Shown here piece after piece: positions 27,301 to 53,203 of a stretch of 64,000 nucleotides of DNA. How positions within the stretch are numbered: position 1 is the first letter of the stretch; every line of letters starts with the position of its first letter. The translations under genes were made by a program, and so were the position numbers. Origin of the DNA: Blastomussa wellsi (taxonomy: Eukaryota; Cnidaria; Anthozoa; Scleractinia; Plerogyridae); contig OX393562.1 in assembly GCA_947652115.1 (NCBI GenBank), positions 22,842,923 to 22,906,922 on the forward strand, given 5' to 3'. Under the pieces are notes generated by a model, which was not told the origin of the DNA, did not search any database, and saw only the letters and a list, made by a program, of their open reading frames with translations.

Positions 27301-30300
27301 TGATCACAATGACCGGTCAAGTAAGTTTTAGCTCAGTCACACCTCATTTCTGGCCAGGCAAATAAAAATTGTACTCTGCAATTTTCCCCTAGTAGTATAT
27401 AAAAGTTAGGTGCATTACTAAAACAACATTGCTGTCAAACAGCAACTCGGACTCCCTTTGCCGATGGAATGAATGAATGAATTCATTGAATTGTTACGTT
27501 GCAATATCTGCGGTTGTCATCAATAATTAGTGGAACTGTAAATATTCTGCATGAATAACTTTTTAACTTGTGTCTTTTGGTTTGCAAAGCCTAAGTCTTT
27601 CTCCCCATGAATCTATTTTCTTTTCAGTTTAACAATACAGCGAGGGAGATGCATACTGATAGTAAACAACAACACAAAAACTTTATTTCCTCAATAAAAT
27701 TATGATTAAATGTGACCGGTCAACATGACCTGCAATGCGAAAGTTTGAACGATCAAAACCCCAATCAGGCCGGACATTGTCCGTTGACCGGCCATTATTC
27801 TCAGCCCTTTTTTCATGAAATTTAATAACTAAAATGAATGCTGATTATTAATGCTGTTTGATTTGATTGGCAGTTAAACGAAACTTCTCGCTATGTTCAT
27901 CTGCTGCTGGCGGCTCTGATGACAGTGTAGAACAAACAGCGATCAAAGTGTCACTAAAATGTCCAATCACATTCAGAAGAATAACTCTGCCAGCCAGAGG
28001 CCACGATTGTAAACATATCCAGGTATGCAACTTTCATCTGACCTGAGAAGACAGACCTGTTCACAGCCTTTAATGACTAACTTAAAAGAAGTCCGCAATA
28101 ATTAGGTACATCTTGGCTTACAAGTTGAAATGTAATATTTAAACAAATCGCGGGCAATTTTTCGTTTATTAAAGTATAAAGGTAAAGGTAAATTCTGCAT
28201 TCGAGCCTAGTGGCCCATCAGGCCGGAGCTTATCCCGGTTTCTGTAGCATGAAGCGGCAGAGGGTATTTCTACTCCCCACTGGATGGGATGCTAGTCCAT
28301 CACATGGTTACCCCCAGCAGTAAATTCGCCGGTACCCATTTATACACCTGGGTGGAGAGAGTAAAGTGTCTTGCCCAAGAAGACAACGCAGTGCCCTGGC
28401 TAGAGGCTCAAACCTGGACTGTCCGATCCAGAGTCCAGCGCACTAACCATTAGGCCACTGCGCCTCCCTTATTAAAGTATAGCTTTGGTTAAAACCTTGC
28501 CAAAGTTACACATGATCGAAAAACAAATAATCTGAGACTTGCACGTGACTCGCACTTTGTTGCACTATGTTGAGTTTTGACATCCATTCTGCCCTTTCTT
28601 GAATTTATTGAATTTATCACATTTGGGATGTCACTTGTCAATATAATGCAACAACGAGAGTGATGGCAGGTGTTCGACTCTCATATGCAAAGAGCTAATT
28701 AAATAAATAATTTAGGCTATGGCATAATGTGGTTCACTTCGTGGAGGCCACACAATAAGGTGATTTGCATGTACCAATAATTATGCAAATCAGCAGAGTA
28801 CATTCTCAGTGACTATCCTTACTTTTTTTAAAAATAATTTTATTACTTTCCAGCTGATGTACAATTTCATTTGTAATCATTTCTCTAGTGTTTCGACTTA
28901 GAATCATACTTGAGGCTAAATTGTGAAAGAGGAAGTTGGAAGTGTCCAGTCTGTAGGTGAGTATTATGGTTGTACCTGCAACTACATAATATTATTGGCT
29001 TTTTTTGACAGAACATATGTATGTTATATTACTCATAGTTCAATGATGTTGGCTTTGTTGAGAAGGGAAGGAAAATAATGCTGAATGAATGTATGATAAT
29101 AATCTATATTGAGGATGCCAACTACTTTGCTAAGAACTAGTGATTTACAGAGGGAGTCCTCTATAGAGACTAAAATCATTGATGAAAATAATTTACATGA
29201 ATGTGAATCAACAAAGAAAAAGGTTAAAAAACTAAGAACTAAAAGGTAATTTAAAACCAAGTGCTTTGGAAAGGCTTCGTTTAGGCAGCTACACTGTAGC
29301 CTAAGTGGTAGCAGAGTAAATACTGGTTCAATGACCCCACATTCTTTTGGCAGCAGATTTTCTAAGGTTGTTCCTGGATTGTGTATTATAATCATGAGAA
29401 TCCCTGTAAAGACTTGTTATTTAGATACAGGAGCAAAAAGGATGGACAGCAAAAAAAGTAACAGATCTTAGCAGTTGTGAGGGCACATCCAGGCCAAATG
29501 AGGATGAGAGTTGATGAGAGCTGAATCTCGTGAAAATTATTTCAACTAGCATCTACTACCATCCACTTGTGCCAAACTAAAGAATACTCACTATAATTTG
29601 GTTTTATCAACTGGGTTGATAATGTCAATTGGCCACCGTAAAGAGATTCAAGAGCTGACGTTTCGAGCGTTAGCCCTTCGTCGGAGCGGATTCGCTCCGA
29701 CAAAGGGCTAACCCTCGAAACGTCAGCTCTTGAATCTCTTTACGGTGGCCAATTGACATTATCAACCCAGTTGATAAAACCAAATTATATTGTTATACTT
29801 CCCACCGACGCAGCACCACAGTTTCTTATTCTTTAGAAACTTACCCCCTCTAAAGAATACTCACACATTAACTGTTGTGAAAACTTTGAGCATGTTCAAA
29901 GTCAATGAAAGCGCAGAGAGATTTTCCAGAACAGATGAGAGCAATAGTTTAAACTCATGTGGAAAACTCTCATTGTTATTTTGGCCTGTGCTTTTTTATA
30001 GTGCTGGTGATTGCAGTAGTCAAAGCTGACTTCATCACAATCAACCACTCTGAGCCTTGGTAAACTTGTTTGTACTTACGATCATTATTTTACTTTGCAG
30101 CAAAGTTGCCCTTTTGGAAGGACTTGAAGTGGATCAGTTCATGTGGGGAATCTTAACAACTTCCAGGTGGTTGCTATAGTTACCATTCTACAAAGCTATC
30201 CAAATTCAATACGTCACTTTTTGCATTTGACTAAAATGCTTATTGGAAACAAACAAACTAGTTAACAAACTAAAGCAATAAATAACCCTGGTACCGTAAC

Positions 30301-32232
30301 ATGCTAGGTTCGTTTCTGTTCAGTTTGGTTTTGGCAGTGGGTGACCAACATTTGCCAATGTCTGATGCGGAAATCCCAATTGTGGTCAGATAGAATGCAC
30401 TAATGTTTTGTCTTTGACAACATGTTGACGAGTTGTACTGTAATTAATATAATGCCCAACCCCACAGGCCACTCAGTTTTTACAATCAAAATGCTGACTT
30501 TATAAGGCATGTCCGTTTGCAAGAAAAAATTATTTGCAGCGCTGTTTAAGAGTAAGAGGAACTGCAACAGTAATCTTGCTAATACATAAATGCCATTTTC
30601 TTATTTGGTAAGAGAGTATTCCACATTAACTGTAGCACATTATTTTTCCCTTCAGTACGGACGTAGAAGAGGTAACCATTGACCCAAACAGTCAGTGGAA
30701 GCCTGTTCCAGTCAAACAAGAGCCTAAAGATGAAGAATGTCAAGGACCACAGCCGGCCAAGAAGGCACGTCCTTCCCCACCTGATTCATTACCACTGTCT
30801 GGCGTCAGGACACCCACATCTCAAATGTCCAGTAGCAGTGGACACTACTCGCCTTACCAAACACAACCACCATCCAACCCTGGTATGGGTGCACCCACTC
30901 CTCCCGGACGGACACCTCCCGAGACACACGGTTCATCTGGTGGTGGTCAATTACAAGAACATAACACTAGTAACTCAGGAACAACACAGGCGGCAGCCAC
31001 ACCCAGTGGTGAGTGGTTAAACGTTGTAATGCAAGGAATTGCTACCTAATGGCCAAGTTCTGTTATTTATTAGTAAGAATTAGTACAGGTGTAGTGGTTG
31101 TGTTAGGAATTGTTTACTGAATACTGCTCATGTTATGCCATTAAAAGGCCTTACTCAGCCTCTGCCATTTTTGACTGCATCAAAGTTATGGAATTTGTAT
31201 GGTGAAGCGCAATTGTATTGTATTGCTGTAGGTTATGTTACTGGAAATGTTTAAATTACCTTTAGCAAGTTCTCAAGGGATTTCTTTCGTTTCGACATGA
31301 TCCATGTAAAATATAATACTGAAATTCTGACATGTAAACAATAACAAAGGTTTGGCTGACTAGGCCCTTTAACAAACAATTACTTCTCACACTTTGCCTT
31401 TCAACTCATGGTAGCTCTTAAATTTTCATTTTGTATGCGAACTGTAAGATTGAATTATTATTTTTGCATTGAATTCTTGTCTCTACTGATGGTACAGTCA
31501 TAAGAACCCCATTCCAGCAAGCGTTTTGTGATTTTCTACGGCGTTCTTTCATTGTTCCTTGCTTGTTTGTCTTGCACAGTACTTGGTTGCTGAACAATAA
31601 CAATATTTGTACTGCTCTTTGTCCCTCAGGTGACAAGATGACTCCAAGTCCAGCCACTAGTCAAGCCACCACCCAAAGTGGCGGCAACCATCCCAGAGGT
31701 CCTTCCACTCCTCAAACTCCAGGGTCTCATCCCACAACAAAAGCGGCTGCTGAAAGGACACAGCACACCTCAGTCCTACCCCAGGCGCCTGTGTCAGGAA
31801 ATGCTGACAGTATTGCAGCGGACCTTGAACATGACAACCTTCCGGACGAATTTAACTTTGGTGTCCTGGAAGATCACGGTGGTGGTACAGATGGCGTTGA
31901 AGGCGCTTTAGATGTAAGTTGGTGATGGAATGTACTTTGTCCTGGAAAAGATGACTTAAGGAGGAGGGGCTAGGCAGAGAACAAATTCTTTCAATGTTCA
32001 GTCAGACCTAGTTGTAAAACATTTATCGTACTTTTCTAGGCATATTGTTAGTTATTTAAGCTATGAGATTATGTTATTTGTGTTGCGGGTGAAACCTTGT
32101 TGTGAAAGACCTTTTGCATCCCTCTTGAGTGCCCAGAATGGAAATGCTTGCTATGCTAATTATCGATCTTTGTGTTAATATTTTTTGTGCTATAGTTTGT
32201 AAAGCATTTAAACAAGTATTCCACGAGCGTAT

Positions 32233-32269
<37 letters not shown>

Positions 32270-32641
32270 AGCCTGCGAGTTGGCTATAATCATCTGATAT
32301 CAAACTGACACGAGTGGAATAGTGGTATAATGCTATAGCTTTAAGCTGCAAGATCATGTTCTTTGTATAGCAGTGATACCTTGCGGTGCTAAAGCTTTTG
32401 CACTTCGCAGGTGCTTAGTATAGAAGTGCTTGCTTTGCTGGCTGTCAACCTTCATGGGTTGATATTTTTGTGGAATAGTTTTCAGTGAGTCACTAGTTCA
32501 CCCTCCATATTCTCCTTCTAACCTTACCACCTTTCTAATCCTTTTCAGGTTTTACCAGGAACCCTCGACCCAGAAGAACTTTTTAATTACCTAACACCAT
32601 CTGACCTTCCCAGTGAGGATATCCTGTCCATGTTCGAGTAA
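10585..32641 (+). CDS. ZMIZ1: ZMIZ1/2-type MIZ zinc-finger transcriptional co-regulator
   Basis: A nuclear co-regulator of the PIAS-like MIZ family. Coding exons joined with GT-AG sites and matching phases: 10585-10717, 13254-13438, 13571-13616, 16155-16214, 17272-17443, 20185-20414, 22577-22879, 23946-24265, 24641-25208, 25682-25820, 26180-26294, 26913-27011, 27121-27226, 27874-28022, 28889-28956, 30101-30166, 30656-31008, 31630-31913, 32549-32641 (1162 aa; human ZMIZ1 is about 1067). Residues about 50-165 match the ZMIZ N-terminal helical region ([31 protein letters not shown]). Then come [12 protein letters not shown], an Ala/Thr tract, Gln-rich and Pro/Met-rich stretches, and the conserved core from about 675 ([43 protein letters not shown]). 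The SP-RING finger has candidate zinc ligands C871, H873, C894 and C897. A basic AKKAR motif and an acidic C-terminus ending [11 protein letters not shown] follow. ZMIZ1 and ZMIZ2 cannot be told apart; a single pre-duplication orthologue is likely. The start is the ATG at 10585; a downstream ATG at 13262 is the alternative. Confidence 0.95.
13727..13791 (+). repeat. (ATT)n microsatellite
   Basis: About 20 tandem ATT units ending in ATC-interrupted copies, in ZMIZ intron 3 (13617-16154). The rest of that intron shows a second complex microsatellite and a short foldback but no coding exon. Confidence 0.95.
15437..15565 (+). repeat. Compound (CAT)n/(CAA)n/(ATT)n microsatellite
   Basis: Alternating blocks of ATC/CAT and AAC/CAA triplets. 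A related ATT/ATC patch lies at about 15247-15300. A spurious Met/Leu-rich reverse-strand frame arises from it. Confidence 0.9.
15638..15778. repeat. Short foldback element
   Basis: The left arm TTGTGGTTCAATTTTACCCT and a right arm near 15747-15770 (AGGGTAAAATTAAACCACAA) are reverse complements with one mismatch, separated by about 90 bases. No coding content. Confidence 0.6.
16238..16353. repeat. Small MITE-like inverted repeat
   Basis: About 115 bases with imperfect inverted ends: AATACCTTGTTACA on the left and the related TGTAATAAGGTATT on the right. It lies shortly after ZMIZ exon 4 (donor at 16215). AT-rich interior, no ORF. Confidence 0.6.
19750..19950 (+). repeat. Degenerate A-rich tandem motif
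   Basis: Five irregular repeats of an A-run followed by ATTCCTGCA or a near form (TCCTGCA, TCCTGCC, TCTTGC). It yields Lys-rich spurious frames. A related AAAAAAATTCCTG occurs at about 21590. Probably simple-repeat decay; no function inferred. Confidence 0.5.
21059..21341 (+). mobile_element. Palindromic Penelope-type terminal insertion, copy 2
   Basis: The left arm (about 21061-21146) and right arm (about 21190-21283) are near-perfect reverse complements; each contains TTATCAACTGGGTTGATAAT or its complement and the GAAACGTCAGC box. A tail follows with CCGACGCAGCACCACAG and CTTACCCCCTCT, as in copies at 8120 and 29592. Flanks share GTTACAAA (21049-21056 and about 21350-21357), a possible imperfect target-site duplication. 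It lies in ZMIZ intron 6. Confidence 0.65.
21556..22384. repeat. Long foldback element in ZMIZ intron 6
   Basis: The ends are AGGTTACTTCAAACC and GGTTGGAAGTAACCT. Inner arms around 21770-21910 and 22185-22330 are also inverted: CCTCTGCCGCCTTTGGAAAG on the right pairs with CTTTCCAAAGGCAGCAGAGG on the left. The left arm is interrupted by about 160 unmatched bases at roughly 21605-21765. TTAA sits immediately left of the element. Non-autonomous DNA transposon or foldback; no transposase frame. Confidence 0.65.
22790..22857 (+). other. ZMIZ1: Ala-rich then Ala/Thr coding tract in ZMIZ exon 7
   Basis: The coding sequence gives a run of eight Ala, Val, five Ala, then alternating Thr-Ala, ending ALQD. 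Human ZMIZ1 has the same layout (Ala run, Val, Ala run, Ala-Thr alternation, AALQ). The codons are mixed (GCA, GCT, GCG, GCC, ACA, ACT, ACG), so this is not a recent triplet expansion. Confidence 0.85.
22890..23504. mobile_element. TTAA-flanked MITE with internal tandem duplication
   Basis: The terminal repeats are TTAAGACGGAATCC and GGATTCCGTCTTAA. The interior holds two diverged direct copies of about 200 bases (about 23030-23253 and 23262-23460), each with GCGATTCAGTGGAA, TGGAACTTCGAAA and GTGTAAATAATTTTGGTAC. The left end begins only 10 bases after the exon 7 splice donor (GT at 22880). TTAA at both ends recalls piggyBac-type insertion; no transposase is present. Confidence 0.7.
24070..24235 (+). 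repeat. ZMIZ1: Coding CAG/CAA (polyglutamine) tracts in ZMIZ exon 8
   Basis: One nearly pure CAG block (nine Gln with the final CAA, about 24069-24098) and two mixed CAG/CAA/ATG blocks (24179-24232) give Gln runs and Gln/Met repeats. The mixed codons make the second region less prone to slippage than the first. Confidence 0.9.
28185..28470 (-). mobile_element. tRNA-derived SINE in ZMIZ intron 14
   Basis: Read on the reverse strand it starts GGAGGCGCAGTGGCCTAATG with an A-box-like segment and a degenerate B box (GGTTTGAGCC). A body follows with CTTGGGCAAGACACTTTACT and GTATAAATGGGTACCGGC, ending in a short AGGTAAAGGTAAA-type tail. This is the organisation of tRNA-headed SINEs with a conserved central domain. 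A tail-only fragment of the same family is at 58228-58286. Confidence 0.75.
29592..29849 (+). mobile_element. Palindromic Penelope-type terminal insertion with 15-bp TSD, copy 3
   Basis: Inverted arms 29599-29690 and 29695-29788 are followed by a tail ending CTTACCCCCTC, matching copies 1 and 2. The 15-base sequence CTAAAGAATACTCAC flanks it on both sides (29577-29591 and 29850-29864), so insertion boundaries and target-site duplication can be read directly. It lies in ZMIZ intron 15. Confidence 0.8.
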
Positions 32642-35112
32642 TGGTGTGCTGGTGGATTTCGTCTGAAGGAAAGGGACATGCTAGAAATTCTTTACGTTGC
32701 TTCTTGCAAATAAAACATAATTATACAATTATTAGGTATAATATATATTATATAAATAATATACACTGTATGCAATACATTGTTTCTCTTTGTTGTATAA
32801 AGTACGTATAAGATTGTTCTTAGTTCAAACAAACTTAAAACAATAAGTTAGAATTCGAATTATTAGATTATGTTATTCTCTGTGCAATTTCTTGAGTTTT
32901 AAAATGGACTTTTCGATAAAAGTTTTACCAAACAGTTTTTTCCAGGTCCTTGTAAGCAGTTGGTATTTTAGGATAACTTTCAATGATTCCTTTTTATGAT
33001 TCATATAAACAATTCTATGATTTTTTCTTGATGTTTATTTGCAAACGTCTTATCAGAACAAAGGTAGAAATTTCTCAGTGTCGGCACATGTTTTATTCCT
33101 GAAGATGATGGGGAAATGTTTTTACAAGTGATGCAGCAAAAGGTATCTTGATGTAATGGTGTAGAAGCTGTGATTTTGGGTCAAACTCAACAACAAAAAT
33201 TTTATTATGCAAAGGACTAAGTAGAGTAGCTTTTGCGTGATGTGAATAGTACAAAACAAACTGTTTTTATTCCATGCACACGAGGTGTAATGGATTAAAG
33301 GAATTATTAATTATTCCAACATTTGGAATACATTTAGTAAATGCTATAATATATGCATAAATAAATTAAAGGGGCACACATCCCTAACTGTACACACGCA
33401 TAGGTGAAAGTAGTAGTTCGAACTTATCTTTTTGTTTTTAATTAGAGGGATTTATCAATTTTAGTTCACGTAGCGCTGTGAAAGATGGATCTGAAAAGAG
33501 CTAGTAATATCTTTTAAGAATTATCGTAGGTACAATTATTTCTAGTTGTAGTCGTTAGAAGGTGATATACTTTACTTCATCACAACATCACAAGCGAGAT
33601 GTTTCATCACGAACGCTGCAATAACAAAACAGCCTTCAGTCTTTTTCGCGTGTATGACTTCGCCCGTTTCTCTTGCCTCTCGAAATCAACGAGTTCTTTT
33701 TTGCCAGTCTCGTGACAAGTTCAATTTGATATTTAATACAACAATCTCGTTTACATGGATGTTTAAAACTATTGTACATCGTGTTATTTGCTTTTTTTAA
33801 ACTCATTTCTTATTTCTTATGTTACTTGATTTCAACGAACAAAATTGAGAAAGGAAAATATGCTATGGTAAATCAAGAAAAAGAGTTATTTAAGCTCGTT
33901 GAAATAAATGTAGATGTTAGTAAATTATCGTTCTCTACCTCTTCTAGTCTTTGGCAAATTTTTTAGTTAATGCTGATAAACTACAGCAACTTTCGTGGTT
34001 TCTTAAAGATTTTGTATTTCCTTCTCGTGGCTAATCAGATCTAATTTGTTGTAAGATCTATGAAATATTCTCGTCCCCAAGGAGCTTTTATTGACTTGGT
34101 TTAGTTGTGTTAAATACCAAATACTTGTTTGTAAGATTTTCTCTTTTCCTCTTCAGGTAAAATTTTATATCGGGTCCTATTGCTTGCAAAGTAGTTGTAA
34201 GTTTGTAAACGATTCTCCATAAGCCTTTTGATATCAACTGCGCATTACCGCACTCTCTCGTGCCGAACTTTGGTTGGACTTCCCTTTGAGCTGTATTTCA
34301 TTCTGGCAAAAATGCATGCATAACCATGCCGCTGATCGTCTCGATAAAACCTGGCAATGTTATGGTCAAGCCTCGATAAAACGTCTGTTAGTGAAAGTAG
34401 ATTTCATGCGGCCATTTTTCACTTTCGATAGATGATCAGCGGAGAGGTTGGACAGGCTGCTGTCCTCATAGTGGACTTAACGCCTTAGTGTACATAAAGT
34501 TAACTTGTATTTATATATCTATAAATATTGTATATCTAAAATATGATTTAGCCTCTGTAAATACAGTGCAGGCGCGTATATGTGGACAAAGGGGATTATC
34601 AGTAGAAAAGTGTTGCAAAAACCTTTTGGCCCAAGTTGTTCAAGATTGTTAGTGAAAAATTTATAGTAGTCTATGTAGTTAGAAAGTTTCATTTGAGTAC
34701 CAATCGCCAAACAAGTATCACTTATAAAAGCCGACTGAATTGATGATGTTTCTTTGAGGGGAATCTATTTGGATTCGTTTAGTATGATGTTCTCTAGCTG
34801 TAACTGCGTAGCAAGATTATTGCAATCGTATTTTACAATGCTTATTTTATCTTAACAGAAAGACGTCTCGTACATTGTTAAGGGGTGTGCGTTAGCCCTA
34901 GGTCAGGTTTTGAGCTTTCTGAGAAGCAACGCGGTGCTCTCTCTCTTGTTGTATCCACAATAGGAAAGTAGATTTTATACCTATTTATAACCTAAAGTTT
35001 ACAACTACAGTTCTGTAGTGAAGAACAAATTCTTACGAAGAAGGCTATGATAGACGTATTAAAGCAGCCTGTATGTGTAGATATTCTATACGTAAGTTTT
35101 ATAATAAATAAA
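32642..35112 (+). other. ZMIZ1: ZMIZ 3' UTR (probable) with alternative poly(A) signals
   Basis: After the TAA at 32639-32641 there is no open frame of note. AATAAA signals occur at 32709-32714 (short 3' UTR) and, overlapping, at 35103-35112 (long 3' UTR of about 2.4 kb). The T-rich, unconserved sequence between is compatible with a long UTR, as in vertebrate ZMIZ1, but without transcript data the end point is inference. Confidence 0.5.
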
Positions 35113-35895
35113 GGCCACGCAAGTCGACTGGTGGTTTAATTATGTTTTTTTAGGGTTGGGTGGGTAATTTTATATTACGGTTAACTCGGGCGGCAGTGAC
35201 TCCCATAATGTCCAACAGGAATGTTGACCATTTCGTCCCTCCAGCCCACAACCAACACTCCACTTTAATTTTTGGTTCATCCTCGGTGTAAGAACTTGTG
35301 AAAGTCACCAGTGACTTAAAACAAAGAACGAACAAGACAGCAAAGAACCTTGAAACAACACAGAAACAATAGCTCAAAAACAAAGAAAAAAGTCGCAGGT
35401 TCTTTCATCGAGGTAAACCCTAATTTTTACACTGATATGCATTGCAACAACTTCGCATCTCGAGGGATAGCTGAAGTATAAAATGGGGCTGAAATAATTT
35501 CCGTAATCTCCTAGCGAGTTTCAATCGAGTGTCGTAAAACCAAAATAAAAGTAATTGCTTTGGCCATCACAAAAGACAGGCAATTCAGTGATCCTTTTAA
35601 AAATGTCACGAGATTCTAAACGTAATAAATCATTGAGAGAAGTAATTCAAAACCAAAGCAATACTCTATCTACTTTCAGCGCTCAGTTGAAAGCCGCTCT
35701 GTAGACACAAGGAAAACACTTTTTTGCAATTGGCCAGGAGTCCTAAGGGCTCCTGATTTGCAGAGGATCCTGATTTGACCGGTAGTCATTTGAAGGGATA
35801 GACGAGGAGGCCCTTCTTCCCTCTGAGACATTTCATGTACTCATACACTTAGTTTTTTGAAGATGTAAGAAAGAAGACACTTAGTTTTGTAAAGT

Positions 35896-37068
35896 TCAAG
35901 CAAAGAAGATATTTAAATTATTATGGGGACACCGGGAATCGAACCCAGGACACACGCAGACTGCCATATGTTGCTTAGAATGATTTGGGAGATTGAAGTG
36001 TCTCGCGACCGGTTTCGATGCATTTTTGTCGTCTTTCTCTACGTCACGAAGGTGTTCTCGGAATCGGTCGCCAAGTCGTCTCCCTGTTTCGCCGATGTAT
36101 AACTTTTTGCAAAGAGTGCAAGTTATACAGTAGATGGCATTGGCTGAGGTACAGGTGAAATGATCAGTGATTTTGATAGATCGCTTGGGTCCCGATATTT
36201 TGTCAACGTTGTGAATGAAAGGGCATGTTTTGCATCGTGCGCGAGCGCATTTAAAAGTTCCGGGTTGATCACTAGTTTGGAATGCACTTCTGACTAAAAA
36301 GTTACCTATGTTTTTGTCGCGTTTAAATGAAATTAATGGAGGTTGCGAAAAGATTCTACCAGTGTCGGGATCATTTTGAAGTAATTTAAAGTTTTTGAGA
36401 ATGATGGATTTAACTGCGTGGTTGTGAGGGTGAAATGTGAGGGTGAATGGAATTCTATCGTTGTTTTCTCTCTGTGACGTTTGTAGTGCTGACTGTCGAT
36501 CAATTTGCTGGGCGCGATGATGGCCCGCTTGAACAACAGAAGCAGGATAGCCGCGTTTGTCGAAGAAATTGCACATTTCCTCTGATTTTAAGGAAAAATC
36601 AGAGTCGTCACTACAAAGACGGCGAAGTCTAAGAAACTGAGAATAAGGAATGGCATTCTTGACATGTGATGGATGTGAAGATGAATACAACAAATAGCTA
36701 TGAGAATCTGTGGGTTTGTAGTGCACACTGGTGCATAAACTGTTGCCTTCGATAGAAACTTTGATATCCAGGAATGCTAAGGAAGTATCGGAAATTTCCC
36801 AGGTATATTTAAGGGCAGGATGAAACGAATTAACAGTGGTTATAAATTGATTAAGATCTTCTCTGGTAGAAGAGGTAGCGCCGATACAGTCGTCAATGTA
36901 GCGACGATAGAGTTCAGGTTTTGGGCCGTTGTATTGATTGAAAAATTGGTGTTCAATGTAGCCTACGAAAAGATTGGCGTAGCTGGGTCCCATTTTGGTA
37001 CCCATGGCCACGCCATTGATTTGTTTGTAATAATTGTTCGCGAATGAAAAGCAGTTGAGTGTTAACAC
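35896..37068 (-). CDS. Penelope-like reverse transcriptase with GIY-YIG nuclease, partial
   Basis: A 390-residue open frame with the C-terminal half of a Penelope-like polyprotein. The RT part has GVAMGTKMGPSYANLF, the catalytic YIDD box (LYRRYIDDCIGA) and SLAFLDIKV. A Cys-rich linker (CARARCKTCPF) leads to the GIY-YIG part (IYCITC, LYIGETGRRLGDRFREHLRD). The first fingers/palm motifs are missing, so the copy is 5'-truncated. At that edge a roughly 20-base direct duplication (units near 37058 and 37080, GTTAACACTAACTCAGCCA) breaks the frame upstream. The last residues (PGFDSRCPHN) come from a tRNA-3'-end-like sequence. No host function is inferred. Confidence 0.85.
   Translation of the reverse strand: MLTLNCFSFANNYYKQINGVAMGTKMGPSYANLFVGYIEHQFFNQYNGPKPELYRRYIDDCIGATSSTREDLNQFITTVNSFHPALKYTWEISDTSLAFLDIKVSIEGNSLCTSVHYKPTDSHSYLLYSSSHPSHVKNAIPYSQFLRLRRLCSDDSDFSLKSEEMCNFFDKRGYPASVVQAGHHRAQQIDRQSALQTSQRENNDRIPFTLTFHPHNHAVKSIILKNFKLLQNDPDTGRIFSQPPLISFKRDKNIGNFLVRSAFQTSDQPGTFKCARARCKTCPFIHNVDKISGPKRSIKITDHFTCTSANAIYCITCTLCKKLYIGETGRRLGDRFREHLRDVEKDDKNASKPVARHFNLPNHSKQHMAVCVCPGFDSRCPHNNLNIFFA
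35924..35950 (-). other. tRNA 3'-end-like sequence at the terminus of the Penelope ORF
   Basis: The reverse strand reads GGTTCGATTCCCGGTGTCCC(CA), the form of a T-arm plus acceptor 3' strand with B box. No D-arm or anticodon arm precedes it; the sequence upstream is Penelope ORF. It is therefore not a tRNA gene. Confidence 0.6.
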
Positions 37069-37304
37069 TAACTCAGCCAGGTTAACACTAACTCAGCCAC
37101 ATATACACTACATACGGTGTAACCATATGTAGTGGGTAGTCACTGGAATGGATAGACCAGGAGGCCCTTGACATTTCGTTACTTTATATAAAAGGTCACG
37201 AAATGTCAAGGGCCTCCTGGTTTATCCCTTCCAGTGACTACCGATTTTGCCCAGGGACAGTAGTGGGGACGAGGCCAAGTTAAAAAACGTTACTGGTGAC
37301 GAGC

Positions 37305-37560
37305 GAGGGTGGCGCAGTCAGTAGTGAGAGCGCTCTCCTCTCACTATTTATATGTGGCCCGGGTTTGATTCCGGCCCGGTTGTTCTTGGTTCTCGCCTCA
37401 CTCTGAGGGTTTTTTCCGGGTTCTCCGGCTTTCCTCCCTCCTCAAAAGAAGACGCACCGCTTGTATGGGCTCCTTGTGAACGCACGATCGCAGGTTATAC
37501 ACACACCAGAATGCTGCCTCCCGATTGGGCAGGAAAATTCTTTGTACATAATTCCGTGTA
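37305..37560 (+). mobile_element. tRNA-derived SINE upstream of GDH
   Basis: The head GAGGGTGGCGCAGTCAGTAG resembles an A box and GGGTTTGATTCC a B box. A body follows with GGTTCTCGCCTCACTCTGAG, GGGTTCTCCGGCTTTCCTCC and an end near ATTCCGTGTAATTGG. A similar body without a good head occurs at about 42839-42930. It ends about 300 bases before the GDH start codon. Confidence 0.65.
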
Positions 37561-37872
37561 ATTGGTGAACTAGTTACTTCCGTGTGTTCTTAAAAGGCAG
37601 TTGTTGTATCACCCTTTTTTATTTGTTCAGAGAGGTGTTTAGAAGTGTCGTGGTAAGATACTTTCCCTCGGGACTCCTCGCTTGCGCTCCAACTTTTCTT
37701 TGCCGATTCTTTTTCCCACAGTTCTCATGGTGGCCGTGCCTTTTGTGGACCTGGCACTAGTCTCTAATTGGCTAAGCGTTCACCTCACAATCAACCAAGT
37801 GGTCTGATTTTGTTGAGTGTTTGACGAAGATTTTAGTTCGGAGAAAAGCTTTGATTTACCCAAAATTTAGAA

Positions 37873-53203
<15,331 letters not shown>

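Larger units (their letters stand above)
35784..37244 (-). mobile_element. Penelope-like element, 5'-truncated
   Basis: This encloses the reverse-transcriptase/GIY-YIG frame. A repeat (GGATAGACGAGGAGGCCCTT at about 35799, GGATAGACCAGGAGGCCCTT at 37150) flanks the ORF as direct copies, and a third inverted copy (about 37200-37240) forms a hairpin with the second. Flanking or inverted partial terminal repeats are usual for Penelope-like elements. It sits between the ZMIZ 3' UTR and GDH, antisense to both. Confidence 0.75.
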
